64,000 nt of DNA from Cotesia glomerata (GCF_020080835.1 NC_058158.1:21476430-21540429); one strand, 5' to 3'; shown: positions 1 to 12,190, counted from the first letter of the stretch. Numbers and translations: made by a program. Notes: a model not told the origin generated them from the letters alone.

Positions 1-1739
1 TTCAGTTTGCTAGCTCAATTTGTTTATAAAATTTCAATTGTTAATAACTAATAAACTATCAGTCTGACGGGGATTTACCCAAAAGCAAAGTTGTAGATTT
101 TTTTAAGCTCTACAAATTTTATGTGAAAACTTAATCTGCCAGATTAATAGTTTCAGAGATATTTAATTTTTAATTTACGTTTTTTTTTTGTTTGCCTATT
201 ATTTATAAACAAATTGAGACCGCCATTAGATACTTGTTAGAATTTCATATTAACCTGCTTGGATTTGAAATTTCAAGAAATTATTATTTTTCGATCAACT
301 TCCAGTTGGCACAGCCGATTTGGCTAATTTCTGTGGGCTAAAAGGAGGAAGTAATTGACATAAATCAAAATATTAATCAATTAGTAGCAAATATTAATAA
401 TAAAAACAAATAAACTATTTATTCAAAAGAAATTACTTAAACTAAGTTTAGAGCCGAATAGACCGCATAACAATAATAATAATATCGTCACGTACAATTA
501 TTAATTATTGATCTAAATCCTGAGTAGACCGTTTATTTTACGACGACGTTGATTATAAAATAGAAATTATGTCTAAATAATACTGAACGGAGATGTACCC
601 GAATTCCTCAGTCGGGTTATCTCGACGAATTATAATTATAAAATTAAAATAAATAAATACTGGCCGACTCGCTTAATTAATAACGATTTTTTAATAACGA
701 ATTGTGAGCCAGGAGACAACGCGGCGTGTGGATAATAATTTGGCTCAACTTGTGAGTACTCACCAAAAAGTAAACTCGAACTAAGGCGCCAGATCCACAC
801 TCCTTACACTATGCAGACTCCCGCGTGTCTGCCGATTTTTATTTTTACGAAAAACTATGTGGCCTCGTGTACGATCACAAGGGCCTCTCAAGTCATTTAC
901 CAAAATTACTCGTCCTTGTGCTGGCAATCGATACTTTAGGGAATCACCCGGGCGAGCAAGGGTTATGACCTATTACCAATAATCAATATTACGAATGCTT
1001 GAGCATTTTTTTCACCTGTCCCGATACCCATCGTTAAACTTTGGTATTAATATAAACAATGAAATAATAAAATTATGAATAGTCCAATACAATTTTCTGA
1101 AACAAATGTCAAATTAATACTCAAAAACTAATAACAATGATATATAAATTATCAAATATAAATAATAAGAAATGATATACAGTAAATAAATAAATCAAAT
1201 TGATATAACTAGTCAAATTTTAGAGACACACCGAGTGTGGATCTGTTGCCAACAATAGGCATATGGGAGGGATGCACACGGGAATAAAATTTGTGTGACA
1301 ACTTATCCCCCAACTTTTAAGCCTAGTCCCTTGAAGGGCAATCGATGAGATCTATTTTTTTTTAATTTTTGTTTTTAGACGCACTTTTAGAGAAAGAAAA
1401 CGGTGTGAAATTTTCTAAATTAACTTTCCATAAGATTTTTAAGCATGTCTAAAAGCATAATATTTTACGTCAAAATTACTGTCGAGGTTGATATGACCAA
1501 GATGGACGGCGGAGTTCACAAAATGGTCCACCTTTACAAGCATGTGATTGTTGTGCAAACATGCTTGTAAATCTACTTCTGTAGTACGTTTCTGTTCGTC
1601 AGAAACTGTACTTTCAGAAAAACCAGACGGGTAGAAGTTCTATCTTCTATAGAACTAATTATTTCAAAAATAAGATATTTTTTTTTTTGGTCATCTTGGT
1701 CATCTAGGTGATAATTATTAATTAGTATACAAATTGATC
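1..1739. other. AT-rich region without recognisable gene
   Basis: No open frame of useful length and no familiar repeat end is visible. One clean hairpin stands out: TTTACAAGCATGT at 1533-1545 faces its reverse complement at 1559-1571 across a 13-base loop. The right part may be the 5' end of the LINE that follows. Confidence 0.4.
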
Positions 1740-2258
1740 AAAATTCAAATGAAGAAATATCAATAAATATAAAGGACTTCATAAAATGTGAAATGTTAAA
1801 ACTACAAAACTCACTAAAAGATTTTATTCAGGAAGAAATTAATAGAAATGTCAATGAAATAAAAAAAGAAATGGTTAAAAGTTAAACCAACGAAAGAAAA
1901 AGAAGTACAAAATATTGAGAGGGTTAGTCTAATTAGTAAACCCACATACCAAGTGAAGGAAAGCATGGTCGTTAAGCCAAAGATTATTCAGAATTATGGT
2001 AAAACCTTGGACGAACTACAAAATGGTATTGATATTTTCGAATTAGGAGTTGATGTAAATGGAGTGAGAAGCACAGTAAATGGAGATGTGATTATCGAAA
2101 TAGAAAAAGAAACAGATAAGAACATTTTAGTTAATGAAATTAAGCAGAAATTTGGCGATGCCTATAATGTTACTGACATAAAAAGTAAACGACCAAAAAT
2201 TAAAATTGTCGGAGTGGATGAGGAAGTTATAATCCGAACAAAAACAGTTTCACTGTAA
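1740..2258 (+). pseudogene. LINE ORF1 (gag-like), N-terminal and middle fragment
   Basis: The frame at 1953-2258 contains GVRSTVNGDVIIEIE and a following RPKIKIVGVDEEV stretch, the pattern of the gag-like ORF1 of jockey/I/R1-type non-LTR retrotransposons. Such proteins bind element RNA in the particle. Upstream, 1740-1890 reads as a lysine- and glutamate-rich helical segment in the same style but holds stop codons. The reading is cut just after DEEV by a foldback insertion at about 2231; the zinc-knuckle half of the protein resumes near 3290. Family assignment rests on pattern memory; the clade within LINEs is not decided. Confidence 0.7.
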
Positions 2259-2755
2259 AAAAGTCGCGCCAAGTCCACGTTCATAAGACTATTAGGAAGA
2301 AAAAATTTTTTTTTTTCTTTAAAAAAAGATACAAAATAAAAAAATTAAAAAATCCAAGTAACCGATATGATTGTTTTTGATTTTCGGAAATTAAAAAAAA
2401 TTTTATTGTAAATTTAAAAATTAAAAAAAAAAATTTAGAACGTATTTAGTGTGCGTGGTTGCAAAATATTTTACTTTTAATGAAATTCGTAAAATCTATT
2501 TACTAGGACTTTAAAAAAATTGAAATAGACAATGACGCACACCAAGTACGTTCTAAAATTTTTTTTTTAATTTTTAAATTTACAATAAAATTTTTTTTAA
2601 TTTCCGAAAATTAAAAACAATCATATCGGTTACTTGGATTTTTTAATTTTTTTATTTTGTATCTTTTAAAGAAAAAAAAAATTTTTTTTTCCTAATAGTC
2701 TTATGAACGTGGACTTGGCGCGACTTTTTACAGTGAAACTGTTTTTGTTCGGATT
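2231..2755. repeat. Foldback (long inverted repeat) element
   Basis: Two arms of about 220 bases mirror each other. The left arm starts TCCGAACAAAAACAG and includes GTCGCGCCAAGTCC. The right arm carries GGACTTGGCGCGAC and ends CTGTTTTTGTTCGGA. The centre lies near 2490. There is no coding capacity. It sits inside a LINE gag frame, so it is an insertion. Its ends blend into the disrupted gag, so exact boundaries and a target duplication are uncertain. Confidence 0.75.
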
Positions 2756-3290
2756 TTAGTATTTTTTGTAATTATAATGAAAATTTACAATCGGTACCAA
2801 CTTAAATCTCGTGTTGACTGCATTTTTACTGCAAACTATCCCTTGAAGCTACAGTTTATGTAGATGTAATTCCAGTGCACTCTGGCGGCCGTAAATGTAA
2901 GCTGTGAATTACTTTTTTTAACTGTAGTTGCTTATCTATAGGAGGATTACTACACATTTTTATTTTATCTAGTCTGTGGCGCTGACCTTTCTCCATAAAA
3001 AAAAAGTCAGGATCGAAATTTGTGAGCGAGCTATAGTATGTGCTGATAAAATTTAATAATTTCAAGTAAATAAATTGTTATAAGTGAATATAATTAATTA
3101 ATACGGTGAAGTAAATTATGAATTACTGTTATGATAAACAAATTGGATAAAAAAAGTACCGTAGAATTAAATAAAATTTCGCAGCCTCAAAAAATCGTTC
3201 TGCTTACAGTAAACACAGTCGGTAGTCTGGCGCTCCGTTTACAACGGATTTGAACGGAACTTGGCGCCAGATTCTACCGAATCTGTGGAT
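2756..3290. other. Insertion-derived spacer with terminal hairpin
   Basis: This stretch separates the two gag halves and has no gene. Its right end, 3217-3277, is itself an imperfect hairpin: CGGTAGTCTGGCGC pairs with GCGCCAGATTCTACCG. The right boundary of the inserted DNA is therefore probably close to 3278, where gag-like coding resumes. Confidence 0.4.
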
Positions 3291-3755
3291 GACGGAAAAC
3301 GAAGTCATTTTGACGACTTTGATGAAACAAAATAATATTAAATTGTCACATACAGACACAGCAGATACTAAAGTTATAAAAAAATACAAAACTAAGTTTA
3401 ATTCTGGATCCATAATAATAGAAACAAATCCCGATTTACATAAATTGATGTTAGAAAAAAATATGTTAAAGTATGGGTGGAAAAAATTCAGAGTATAATT
3501 ATGCTACAATTCTACGATGTTTTAGATGCTGGGGATATATCATCATATATCAAAAAATTGTACAAATAACGAAATATGCCGAATTCGTGCTGAAGAACAT
3601 AATGATAAACAGTGTAATCAAACTCCAAAATGTATAAACTGTTTGAAATACATAAATAAATACAAGCCAAGTAGTTGGAATTATGATCACACAGCAACTG
3701 ACCGTAATTGTGGTATACTCCATAAATTATTGGAAAAAAAGGAGAGAATTTAATA
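3290..3755 (+). pseudogene. LINE ORF1 (gag-like), C-terminal zinc-knuckle fragment
   Basis: Two overlapping frames (to 3498, then 3510-3753) give the second half of a LINE gag. The first has a helical segment ending YGWKKFRV. The second has a cysteine/histidine-rich segment (CWGYHHISKNC, then further Cys pairs and a final DRNC) that fits CCHC zinc knuckles for nucleic-acid binding. A frame change near 3498 separates the conserved GWKKFRV from the first knuckle, so the gene is broken. It continues the gag fragment left of the foldback insertion and is followed by the start of ORF2. Confidence 0.72.
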
Positions 3756-3817
3756 GTAATGTATCAATAAATCAATAGCTATCATATCATTATAATGACT
3801 ACAGTATCTTAGATAAG

Positions 3818-3938
3818 TCAAATTTTAGTATCATTGCAGTTAATGTAGCAGGTCTATTATGTCATAAAGATGAACTTGAAGTATTAGTTAATGAATTAAA
3901 GCCTGACATTTTATGTCTGAATGAAACACATTGTATCA
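3818..3938 (+). pseudogene. LINE ORF2 fragment: start of APE-like endonuclease
   Basis: Translation gives an IIAVNVAGL opening, then an ELKPDILCLNETH stretch. This is the N-terminus of the apurinic-type endonuclease of non-LTR retrotransposons, with the catalytic Asn near the start and the Glu in NETH. It stops after about 40 residues where element X begins at 3939. The reverse transcriptase is absent here. Confidence 0.72.
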
Positions 3939-4503
3939 GGGTAAAATTACCCTGAGTCGATATATCACCAGATATCGATAATTTTACGACACAGCACTTG
4001 CGCGTCTTCGGGCCTAAAGAGAGAGTAGGAGGGGGTAGTTTGGGGGTTATTATGAAAGAGCCGTGCATTGCAACAGGGAAAAGTAGTGTAACCGCCAGAC
4101 GGAGTACCACAGAAATCAAGAGGGACCGATCCCCGGAGTAGTTACATATCTAAGAGGCCAACAATATTTAGGACTACAATCTCAAGAAGTGAGTTAGATC
4201 GTCGTTTATTCATCAAGATATTGAATATATTACTCTGTGGGCTAGGAGTGGACCGCGGGGCTTATACTCGGCTTACTTCTCCACTGATTAACTATTCCTT
4301 ATTTCATTGATTAATGATAATTCATTCATTAACTTCAATTGATTTTTATTCGTTAGTCGGTGCTGGGTGGTCCTTAAGGGGATTTTTATCCGAGAGTCAC
4401 TTAGAGACTTTGTGGTGTGAAATTTCGTGAGAATTTATTTGATAAAAATAATTTACTCGATTATTTGTTAACAATTTTTGAATATCTGAAAATCGGTTTT
4501 AGT
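3939..4503 (-). mobile_element. Fragment of unclassified element X (terminal part)
   Basis: The stretch begins CAGGGTAAAATTACCCTG and matches, in opposite orientation, 34850-35397 plus 36910-36922. Shared landmarks include the CGCGTC...CGGGCCTAAA...GAGAGTAGG block, GACCGATCCCCGGAGTAG and GGGCTAGGAGTGGACCGCGGGGCTTATACTCGG. Because the copy at 35397 is split by a TA-flanked insertion, this copy shows the uninterrupted terminal sequence. It has no coding capacity and ends at about 4503 where another repeat begins. Confidence 0.75.
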
Positions 4504-5971
4504 TGTATATGGGGCATTCCACACCCAATCGACTACTTTTGACCCTGACCCCTTTTGATTTGGCTGAAAATTAACCATCCTTTTCTACCCTATCAAAAAC
4601 GTCTCTCATAATTTTTTAAAATTTTTTTACCTAATCAAAAAAAAGTTATGAATTTTTCAAAAAAACCGCTTTTTTATTTTTAAATTGCCATAACTTCTTC
4701 AAAAATTGACTTATCGGGACATTTTTTTTTTAATTTTTGTTATTAAATGTTGTTTTTGGAAAAAAATAGAAAAAAATTATTCAAACCTATCTTCATCGTT
4801 ATTTTTTAGATTTTCCGAAAAAACTCCGAATTTCTCGATGATTACCATTTTTAATTTCTTTTTACTATCTTTCATATAAGACTTTGACATTTTTTACAAA
4901 TATCCTGAAATTTGCACAAAAGTGTTTTTTTGATTTTTATTTTTTTTTCAATTGAAAAAAAAAAAATTTTTTTTTTAATTTTATTTTTCATAACACCGGT
5001 CCCAAAAATTTGCAGGAATCCTCAAAAAACAAGAAAAAAGTATAGAACCAAAAGTTGAACATGTTAATCGTCGAGAAAATTAATTTTTTAAAAAATAAAG
5101 AAAATTGAAAAACATTTGTTTTTTTTTTATTTATTGCTTAGTGAATGGTGGGCATTGGAATGAACAATTCTCCGATACTCTGAGTTTTATGGTTAAAATG
5201 GTTTTATCAAATGGTTTAATACATGATTATAATGTCTCAAATGCAATAATTCTTAGAGTAATAAAGACATTTAGCTTAGCTAACAAGGAAAGGTTCCCAG
5301 GTGTCCGCCTCCGATTTCAATGCCGCTGAAATATATTATTCTACATCGAAATCTAAGAGGCACGTATTTTTTTTATCGGCGGAAAAACATTTTTAGGGGG
5401 TGAAATCAACCCCCAAAGTTAACCCCCTAAGGGAGTCAATTGCAGGTTTCAAATACTTGCAGTCAATATTTTTGCAAACGACCAAGTGGGTTATAATCTA
5501 CATGAAAAATGATGAAAAACGTGTACAAATGGATTTTAGAAAATTAATATCAAATAGTTTTTATAATCAATAAAAATGACAAAAGTTTAATAAAAAAAAA
5601 AAAAAAAAATTCATCATTTTTCAACGGGACCAACAGCAATCGAAAGAGCTCTGAAAATAGGAAATACGTGTTTTTTCATTAATCATGGGAAATTAAAATT
5701 CAAGATTTAAATTATCTTTTATTGATAATTACTTTATCACACTTATCAGCAGTAACAATTTTTTTTCTTCTTTTCATTATCGATTCTTTTCCATGGAATC
5801 AATACACACAACTATAGTTTGCTAAACTACACGTTCTTTTCTCTCGATCTAACATAATATTCATCTCGAAGAATCTAAACAACGTCATCAGATTATTTAC
5901 TCATATAAGGTAATAAGAAAACTAATTCATCTTTTCATTCATTAATAATGTATATAAAATGTGTGACATCT
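4504..5971. repeat. Unclassified AT-rich repeat beginning GGGGCATTCCACACC
   Basis: From 4509 the text has the look of a dispersed insect repeat (GGGGCATTCC... then CGACTACTTTTGACC...). It consists largely of A/T homopolymer runs with no open gene; the short frame at 5105-5329 has no recognisable motif. I cannot find a matching terminal inverted repeat at its right side. 5640-5971 holds nothing I recognise. Confidence 0.35.
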
Positions 5972-6467
5972 TTATTCGTTATATGTACTACATTTATGAT
6001 ATTGATCAAAAAAATGTTCACGACACAATGACTTTTTACACCAAGAACAACTAATGACCGCTAAATTTTTACATCCTGGAATTTCACAGTGGGTATTACA
6101 ACGATCTCCAAATGTAAAACTTACAGGATTTTCGTATTCGTTTGGTTTTATCTCTACGTAACCACTTTTGAACCAAGAGTACTTGAAAAGATCTCTATAT
6201 CGAGGAGATGAAAGTTGATTATGAGTAAGCGATTGTAACTTAATGATGTTATTTCTCAAATGTAAATTCAAATCTTGACCCATCAATATTACACTGTCAG
6301 AAGAATGTTTGACAAATTTTTTCCATATTCTGAATCCGAAAACATCAAGTGGCTGAATATTTCCAGTTGTTCCTTTTGGTATTATCATTATTTCCAAATT
6401 CTTATCAGAGGGTTTGACAGCAGTTACAGCTTCTAGACAGTGTCCAGCCAAGTTTTGTAGTGGTCTA
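5972..6467 (-). pseudogene. DDE-type transposase C-terminal exon fragment
   Basis: The 168-residue frame contains IIPKGTTGNIQPLDVFGFR. This closely follows the IPP-NTTS-IQPLD motif of DDE_1 (pogo/Tigger/Jerky-like) transposases, located just before the last catalytic acid. The C-terminus is a cysteine/histidine cluster (CNTHCEIPGC, CSWCKKSLCREHFF) that would bind zinc. A good splice acceptor (TTTATGTTTAG) precedes the PLQN residues near 6467, so the frame is probably a 3' exon. No upstream exon with the first catalytic Asp is visible to the right before the TA tract, so the gene is partial or its other exons have been separated by the insertions at 6925-22956. Confidence 0.6.
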
Positions 6468-6499
6468 AACATAAACATGAAAATAAAAGTAGCGTTTCG

Positions 6500-6849
6500 A
6501 AAATTTATTTAAAAAAAAAGATATTCACGAAAAAGAAATTTTTCCTATCGGTAAGCAATTAATAACCTGATGTGCACTGTTAAAAATTTCTATAGTATTT
6601 TTACTAAAAATGTGTTGGAAGTTTTTACACACCACAATATAGTAATTATAATACACAGTTTTGTAAATTTACTCCGCTTTTTATTCCAACTCAATTTAGG
6701 AAAATTACGAAACAATTTTTGTAATTTACTAAACATCGATCGGCAATTTGTTTAACAATATTATAATACGAGATTGTAATTTTACAAAACAAAATCTATT
6801 AAAAATGTTTTGTAAGTTTAGTACCCCGAGAAAAAATATTCAATATATA

Positions 6850-6851
<2 letters not shown>
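6500..6851. repeat. MITE-like remnant rich in TTTGTAAATTTAC
   Basis: The segment 6574-6806 starts CACTGTTAAAAATTTC and shares TTTTGTAAATTTAC/AATTACAAAA motifs with 25250-25800, whose right edge reads ATTTTTAATAGTGTG. The two look like members of one non-coding family. Boundaries are approximate. Confidence 0.35.
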
Positions 6852-6898
<47 letters not shown>

Positions 6899-6924
6899 AT
6901 ATATATATATATATATATATATAT
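6852..6924. repeat. (TA)n microsatellite
   Basis: Almost pure TA dinucleotide with one CTAT interruption near 6897. It abuts the left terminus of the long-TIR transposon. Confidence 0.95.
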
Positions 6925-7518
6925 TAGGGTGATTTTTTTTTTTACTTTATTTTTTTTTTTCGGTCCCATCGTGAATTCTTGTTGGAAATACCCAAAAAAA
7001 AATTCCCTGAAAGTTTGAGCTCTTAATATTAATTAATGTCCTCGACCAAGGCATGTGAATATTTCCCATTGAAAATAGACAAAAACTTTGATTTTTAATT
7101 TTTGAATTTCTAAAGCTCAGCGGCATTTCATGAGATCACTTTGATCGAAGATGGTTTTTTCTTAAAATTGAACGCTCTACAAAAGTGCCCATTGCCGCAA
7201 AATCGTAACTCACACTGGCGAGGCAGTACGGGTCACTGAACCTGGATTTTTCATAAAATTGGCGTTTTTTCGCATTTATCTCGTAAATATCAAGAGCTAC
7301 GGAAAAAATGTATATGACAAACTTGTAGAAAATTCAATTTCCAACAAAAAAAGTCCTATGGACCAAATCGCTAAGATCAATATTAAGCGAGATATTAAGC
7401 CTTGAATATATTTTTTCGTGAAATTTTGGCCGATCATTGATTTAAACTTATTAATATCTTGTTTACTTTCTCTGTTTTTTATATTTTTTCTTCAATATAT
7501 TTTTTAAGGCTAGAAAAA
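6925..7518. repeat. Left terminal inverted repeat of the DNA transposon
   Basis: Matches 11595-12187 in inverse orientation with only scattered differences and small indels in T-runs. The homology ends at AAGGCTAGAAAAC on this side and at GTTTTCTAGCCTT on the other. Confidence 0.88.
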
Positions 7519-7755
7519 CAGGATATGATAAGTATCTTACATTATAAAAGCTTATATCTTAAGAATCTTTAATAAATAATGGATTTACGAGTTTCTGCAT
7601 AAAACTTATGAATTCAATTACACTTAAATAATTTATATATTATTAACAGTTTATTAAATTATAATAGTTCGAATTATATTAACAACAATAAGTATTTAAT
7701 AAAAATAAAAACAACAATACCAATTAATTATTATTGAAAGCAGAAAAATGAATTG

Positions 7756-10700
7756 TTAGATTAATTCATTGTCAATATATTGTGATTTTTTACACGATGT
7801 GTATTGAGATCGATGGTGCTGAACAGTTTGAAAAATTCTTTGTCTTTCATCTTCGTTATAAGTCAATACTTCATTAAAACTTTCGGCTAGCGCTACTCCT
7901 CTTTCCGCAGTATCGTTTACTACTTTTAACTTTTTGAATGTATCATAACATCGTTTATACTCAAGATTTGATTCCCACAAACTTGGATCTGTATGCAAAA
8001 ATTCATAGGGGAGCTCAAATTGCTCAAAATAAACAACGAGTTTGGATTAACAAAATCGCTTATGTTTTCTCAGATAACGACGTTATTTCTTCATAAGCGA
8101 CTGATAAACGTTTATTAGGCTTTTGACCGCTACCTGGGAATTTATTTTTTGTACGATCTTTACTTTTTCTTCTACTGACACAGTTTCATCAAAAGAGCTA
8201 AACAAGCAAGATTTTCGTGTAAGTACCACAAATGCCGAGACAATTTATCGAGTGCTGCATTTGCAATTTCTGGATGTATTTTTCTGTAGTCAATAAGATC
8301 TTTTACTAATTGCAAATCCGAGTTTGGAGCATTTATTGCATTAGGAGCAGTAAACCATATTTTTACATAAAATATTACGATGAAAACACATATTTTCTGC
8401 AAAATTTTTTTTTTCGTTTGCTCCCATTTTAAACTGGTTTCTAAACATATATATTTTCAAGCAATAGAGAGCTTTCGATAACCACCGTGCGTGATGAAAA
8501 GCACCAGGTGCTTTAAATTCGGCTCTATGACTTTTGATACCACCCAAAAGATACAGCTCAGCTCCAAAAACTCCTTGTAATCATTTCTCGGATGATGATT
8601 CTAACAAAAAATAAGAAAAATTTAATAATTGCGGCCAGAAAAGAAGATATTTTCAGAATTTTAAAGTAAAAATATTATTTAAAAAGGCAAAATTTATAAA
8701 ACTAAATCACTTAAAAATTCGAGTTATATCGAAGTATGCAAAATAACTACACTGATAAAAGGATTTATTTACTATTAATAATTTGATTTATTTGAAGATA
8801 ATAATTTAATTTAATAAATATTTTTTAACATTAAATAAATATTTATTAGGGAGAAAAGTACATTTAATAATATTTAATAAATATTTATTAATAGATAACA
8901 AATATTTATTAACAGTTAATAAATACTTGGTTGAGTGAATTTGTTTGGCTTGCAATGTCATATGATATGAAGGTTGCTTATAAACAAAAATCATCCTTAT
9001 AAATTATTTGCATTAATTATATTACATTATAATAACATTTATTGTAAACTACCAAATTCTATCACAGCTCATAATTATTTTTTATATTTTTACATATTAA
9101 AAACGTTAATTTATTAAGTGAATTGAATTATTATCAATGTATTCCAGTTATAGGGTTATAAAAAGTGTCAAAAGAAAATTGCTATTTTTGCTTTTATCCT
9201 AAATAAATATTTGTTAACAGTTAACAAATATTTATTAACTATTAATAAATTAATAAATATTTATTAACAGTTAATAAATTCTACGTAATGAATACTAATT
9301 AACTGTTAATAAATATTTATCAAATCCCATGATGTTAAAAAATCATTTATTAACAGTTAATAAAGCTTATTAAATATTAACAAGTCCTTCTATCAGTGTA
9401 TCAGAAAGATCTAATGACTGTAAAAGAAATTAACTTTATAAATAATAATTCTTTCAATGGTAAAACTATTTATGAATTAATTAATACCTTCAGTTGATTT
9501 TCTATGAAGTCAAGAATATCGTCTTTTCTTTGATTTAAAATAAGTGCAATATCTTTATCCTCTGTGCCGATTTCATACGCAGATTTATCAATTTTTTCCC
9601 AATTATCTCTGAGTCTTTTGAAAATTGGTACATTTGGACTATTCGTCACTGGCCAAGCAACTTCTGCAACATTTCGTAACATCAATTCAGAAGTATGATG
9701 GCGACAAGCAAGATATAATAAGTCACGGCCAATTTTATCTTCTAATAATGCACATGCGCCATTAAAACAACCTAAAACAAAGAATTAGTTATTGATAAAC
9801 TGTTATTTAATTATCAGTTATTCAAATTTTTGACTCAGCTTATATTTTAACTCAACATTCGTAAAAATAATTAAAATAATTAATCAAATTCTTATTTGAA
9901 AATTTCTTCCCAAGTCAAAATAAATACTGTGATATAAATTCATTCAACCACAACATTAACTTACCGGTATTTGAACTAGTTGTATCAAAGCACATTGCTT
10001 TAACATTATCGCAAAGATCCCACTCTATCAGCGTTTCAAAAATGGCTGAAGCTTGGCTTTCACCTGTGCCATCAGAGAGAATCGGAGTTTTTAAATTTTT
10101 ATCAGTATTTATTCCGGTGACGTGTATTGATAATCGTTCTGCTTTTGGTTGACCATTTCCCGCAGAAAGCATCTTTTCATCCCAGTGCACTACGAGAGAG
10201 TCATCAAAAATTTCTTCTTCTTTGATCGTATCGACAATTTTTTCTCTTTTTGAAATACGCGCATTGCGAATAGTGGAGTAACTTAAATTATATTTATCAA
10301 TCTCAAGTCCTAAACTTTGAATAACAGCAGAAATGATGTACATCGCATTTCTGTTACTAGTTTTAGTTCTATCTAGTGCTAATACTAATTCCGAAGTCAG
10401 AATATCAATTTTATTTTTCTTAGGCGCTGGCATTGTATCTTCAAAGTCTGAACAAGTTCGCTTCAATTCACTGGAATTTGATATGGAACTACAGAAACTA
10501 TTTAAGGACGACTGTTGGGATAATTTCATTCCTGAAATGAAAAATGTTAACAGTGAATTAGTAAACATATTAGCTGAATGTTAAACAAATCAAATATAAT
10601 TAAACAAAACTATTATAATATTAGAACTAACCAATTTCCTCATTATTGGGAGTTTCTACTTCCATCGCAGACAGATTTCCAGAAGTTTCTTCTGGTATAA

Positions 10701-11157
10701 CGTCAATTGCTGGTAGATGGATATTTCTATTTCCTTTACGACAATCTGTCAAAAATTGCTGCAAATTTTTCGGTAAATTTTTTAGTGCAGCACAATTTGC
10801 AATGTCAAATAATTTATCAAGACGTTTGCTAAACTGTTCCACATTTGTTCGTTGTCTTTTCGATGTCTTTGCATGACTTCGATGATTCTTCAGTTTCATG
10901 TAGTCACTGTGAATTTTTTCCAATTTTTTAATACTGTGCTGAGGTCGAGAAGTTGGAATGAAAAGATTAGCCCAAATAGCATTCGTATCACTGATCACAC
11001 TACTAGCACTTGCTCGTATACTTAATTTTAAGGATCGATGTTTGTACATAAAGAGATTCAATACATCCCTACACGAAGGTAACTTAATATTATTAATATT
11101 ATGAATTTCAAATCCAATTAAATAATTATAAACTCTATTTCCGATTTGTTCAGACAT
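7756..11157 (-). pseudogene. hAT-like transposase gene, four exons, frameshifted
   Basis: Spliced reading on the minus strand gives exon 1 (11157-10632, start MSEQIG; an upstream in-frame ATG lies at 11238), exon 2 (10573-9965), exon 3 (9771-9488) and exon 4 from 8600 down. All junctions are GT-AG and keep frame. Exon 2 has VVHWDEKML and CFDTTSSNTG. Exon 3 continues with LACRHH then a Glu. This is the D / CxxH / E order of hAT-type RNase H-fold transposases and matches a family I know from arthropod genomes (HWD, CFDTT-NTG, CRHH, HHARW motifs). Exon 4 carries GAFHHARW but changes frame near 8560, near 8405 in an A-run, and near 8190, so the gene is dead. Assignment to hAT is inference. Confidence 0.72.
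8750..9398. mobile_element. 649-bp MITE inside a transposase intron
   Basis: The ends are CACTGATAAAAGGATTT and, inverted, AAGTCCTTCTATCAGTG, flanked by TA on each side (8748-8749 and 9399-9400). The interior repeats AATAAATATTTATTAAC-type palindromic units about ten times. It lies wholly within the intron between exons 3 and 4 (9487-8601), where splicing would remove it. Confidence 0.75.
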
Positions 11158-11594
11158 CTTCGACAAGAATAAAAATGATAGAAAAATGTAACGCAACGTA
11201 AAGCATACAAATGCGACGCGAGTACATTCAGTGTTCACTGAGCTTTGTTCTCGATATTTGCGGCATTAGTATCACACAATAAAGAACAAAGAAAGCGCTG
11301 CAATTAGGCGGGCGATTTATTAAACTAATTCAAGGTTACGTAAAAGAGGGGATTTTTGGAGAGGAGAGAGGCTTTCGATTTGCGGACAATGACTGAGCTT
11401 TCGCTGGTCGCGTACTCTTTGTCAAACGTTGTTGATCAACTGGTGGAGGAATCACCGCGATGTTAGTTACATCGCAACGTTACAATTAGATTATTAAGTA
11501 CCTACTGACGGAGAAGAAACAAAGAGAAAAGAGTTTGATTAAATGTTTATTATCATTAAAGGTTAAATATTGTAGATTATTAATTTTGCTTTAG
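11158..11594. promoter_or_regulatory. 5' region of the transposase gene
   Basis: This 437-base stretch lies between the transposase start and the right TIR and should hold its promoter. I see no clear TATA box, and nothing else is recognisable. Confidence 0.3.
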
Positions 11595-12187
11595 TTTTCT
11601 AGCCTTAAAAAAATATATTGAAGAAAAAATATAAAAAACAGAGAAAGTAAACAAGATATTAATAAGTTTAAATCAATGATCGGCCAAAATTTCACGAAAA
11701 AATATATTTAAGGCTTAATATCTCGCTTAATATTGATCTTAGCGATTTGATCTATAGGACTTTTTTTGTTGGAAATTGAATTTTCTACAAGTTTGTTATT
11801 TACATTTTTTCCGTAGCTCTTAATATTTACGAGAAAAATGCGAAAAAACGCCAATTTTATGAAAAAATCAGGTTCAGTGACCCGTACTGCCTCGCCAGTG
11901 TGAGTTACGACTTTGCGGCAATAGGCACTTTTGTAGAGCGTTCAATTCTAAGAAAAAACCATCTTCGATCAAAGTGATCCCATGAAATGCCGCTGAGCTT
12001 TAGAAATTCAAAAATTAAAAATCAAAGTTTTTGTCTATTTTCAATGGGAAATATTCACATGCCTTGGTCGAGGACGTTAATTAATATTAAGAGCTCAAAC
12101 TTTCAAGGAATTTTTTTTGGGTATTTCTAACAAGAATTCACGATGGGACCGAAAAAAAAAAAATAAAGTAAAAAAAAAATCACCCTA
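11595..12187. repeat. Right terminal inverted repeat of the DNA transposon
   Basis: Inverse partner of 6925-7518. It ends AAAATCACCCTA directly against a TA tract. Confidence 0.88.
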
Positions 12188-12190
12188 ATA

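Larger units (their letters stand above)
6925..12187 (-). mobile_element. DNA transposon with about 594-bp terminal inverted repeats
   Basis: The left arm 6925-7518 (TAGGGTGATTTTT...) and the right arm 11595-12187 (...AAAATCACCCTA) are near-identical reverse complements over nearly 600 bases. Shared internal landmarks are CGGTCCCATCGTGAATTC, CGAGGCAGTACGGGTCACTGAACC and AAATCAATGATCGGCC. Between them lies a spliced transposase-like gene on the minus strand. Both ends are embedded in TA repeats, consistent with a TA-containing target, although the repeats prevent a firm call of the target duplication. The element is older than the Gypsy insertion beside it, since its gene is frameshifted. Confidence 0.88.

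Noticed and set aside
3862..4119. 85-residue minus-strand frame
   Set aside because: It spans the junction of a LINE fragment and element X, so it cannot be one gene.
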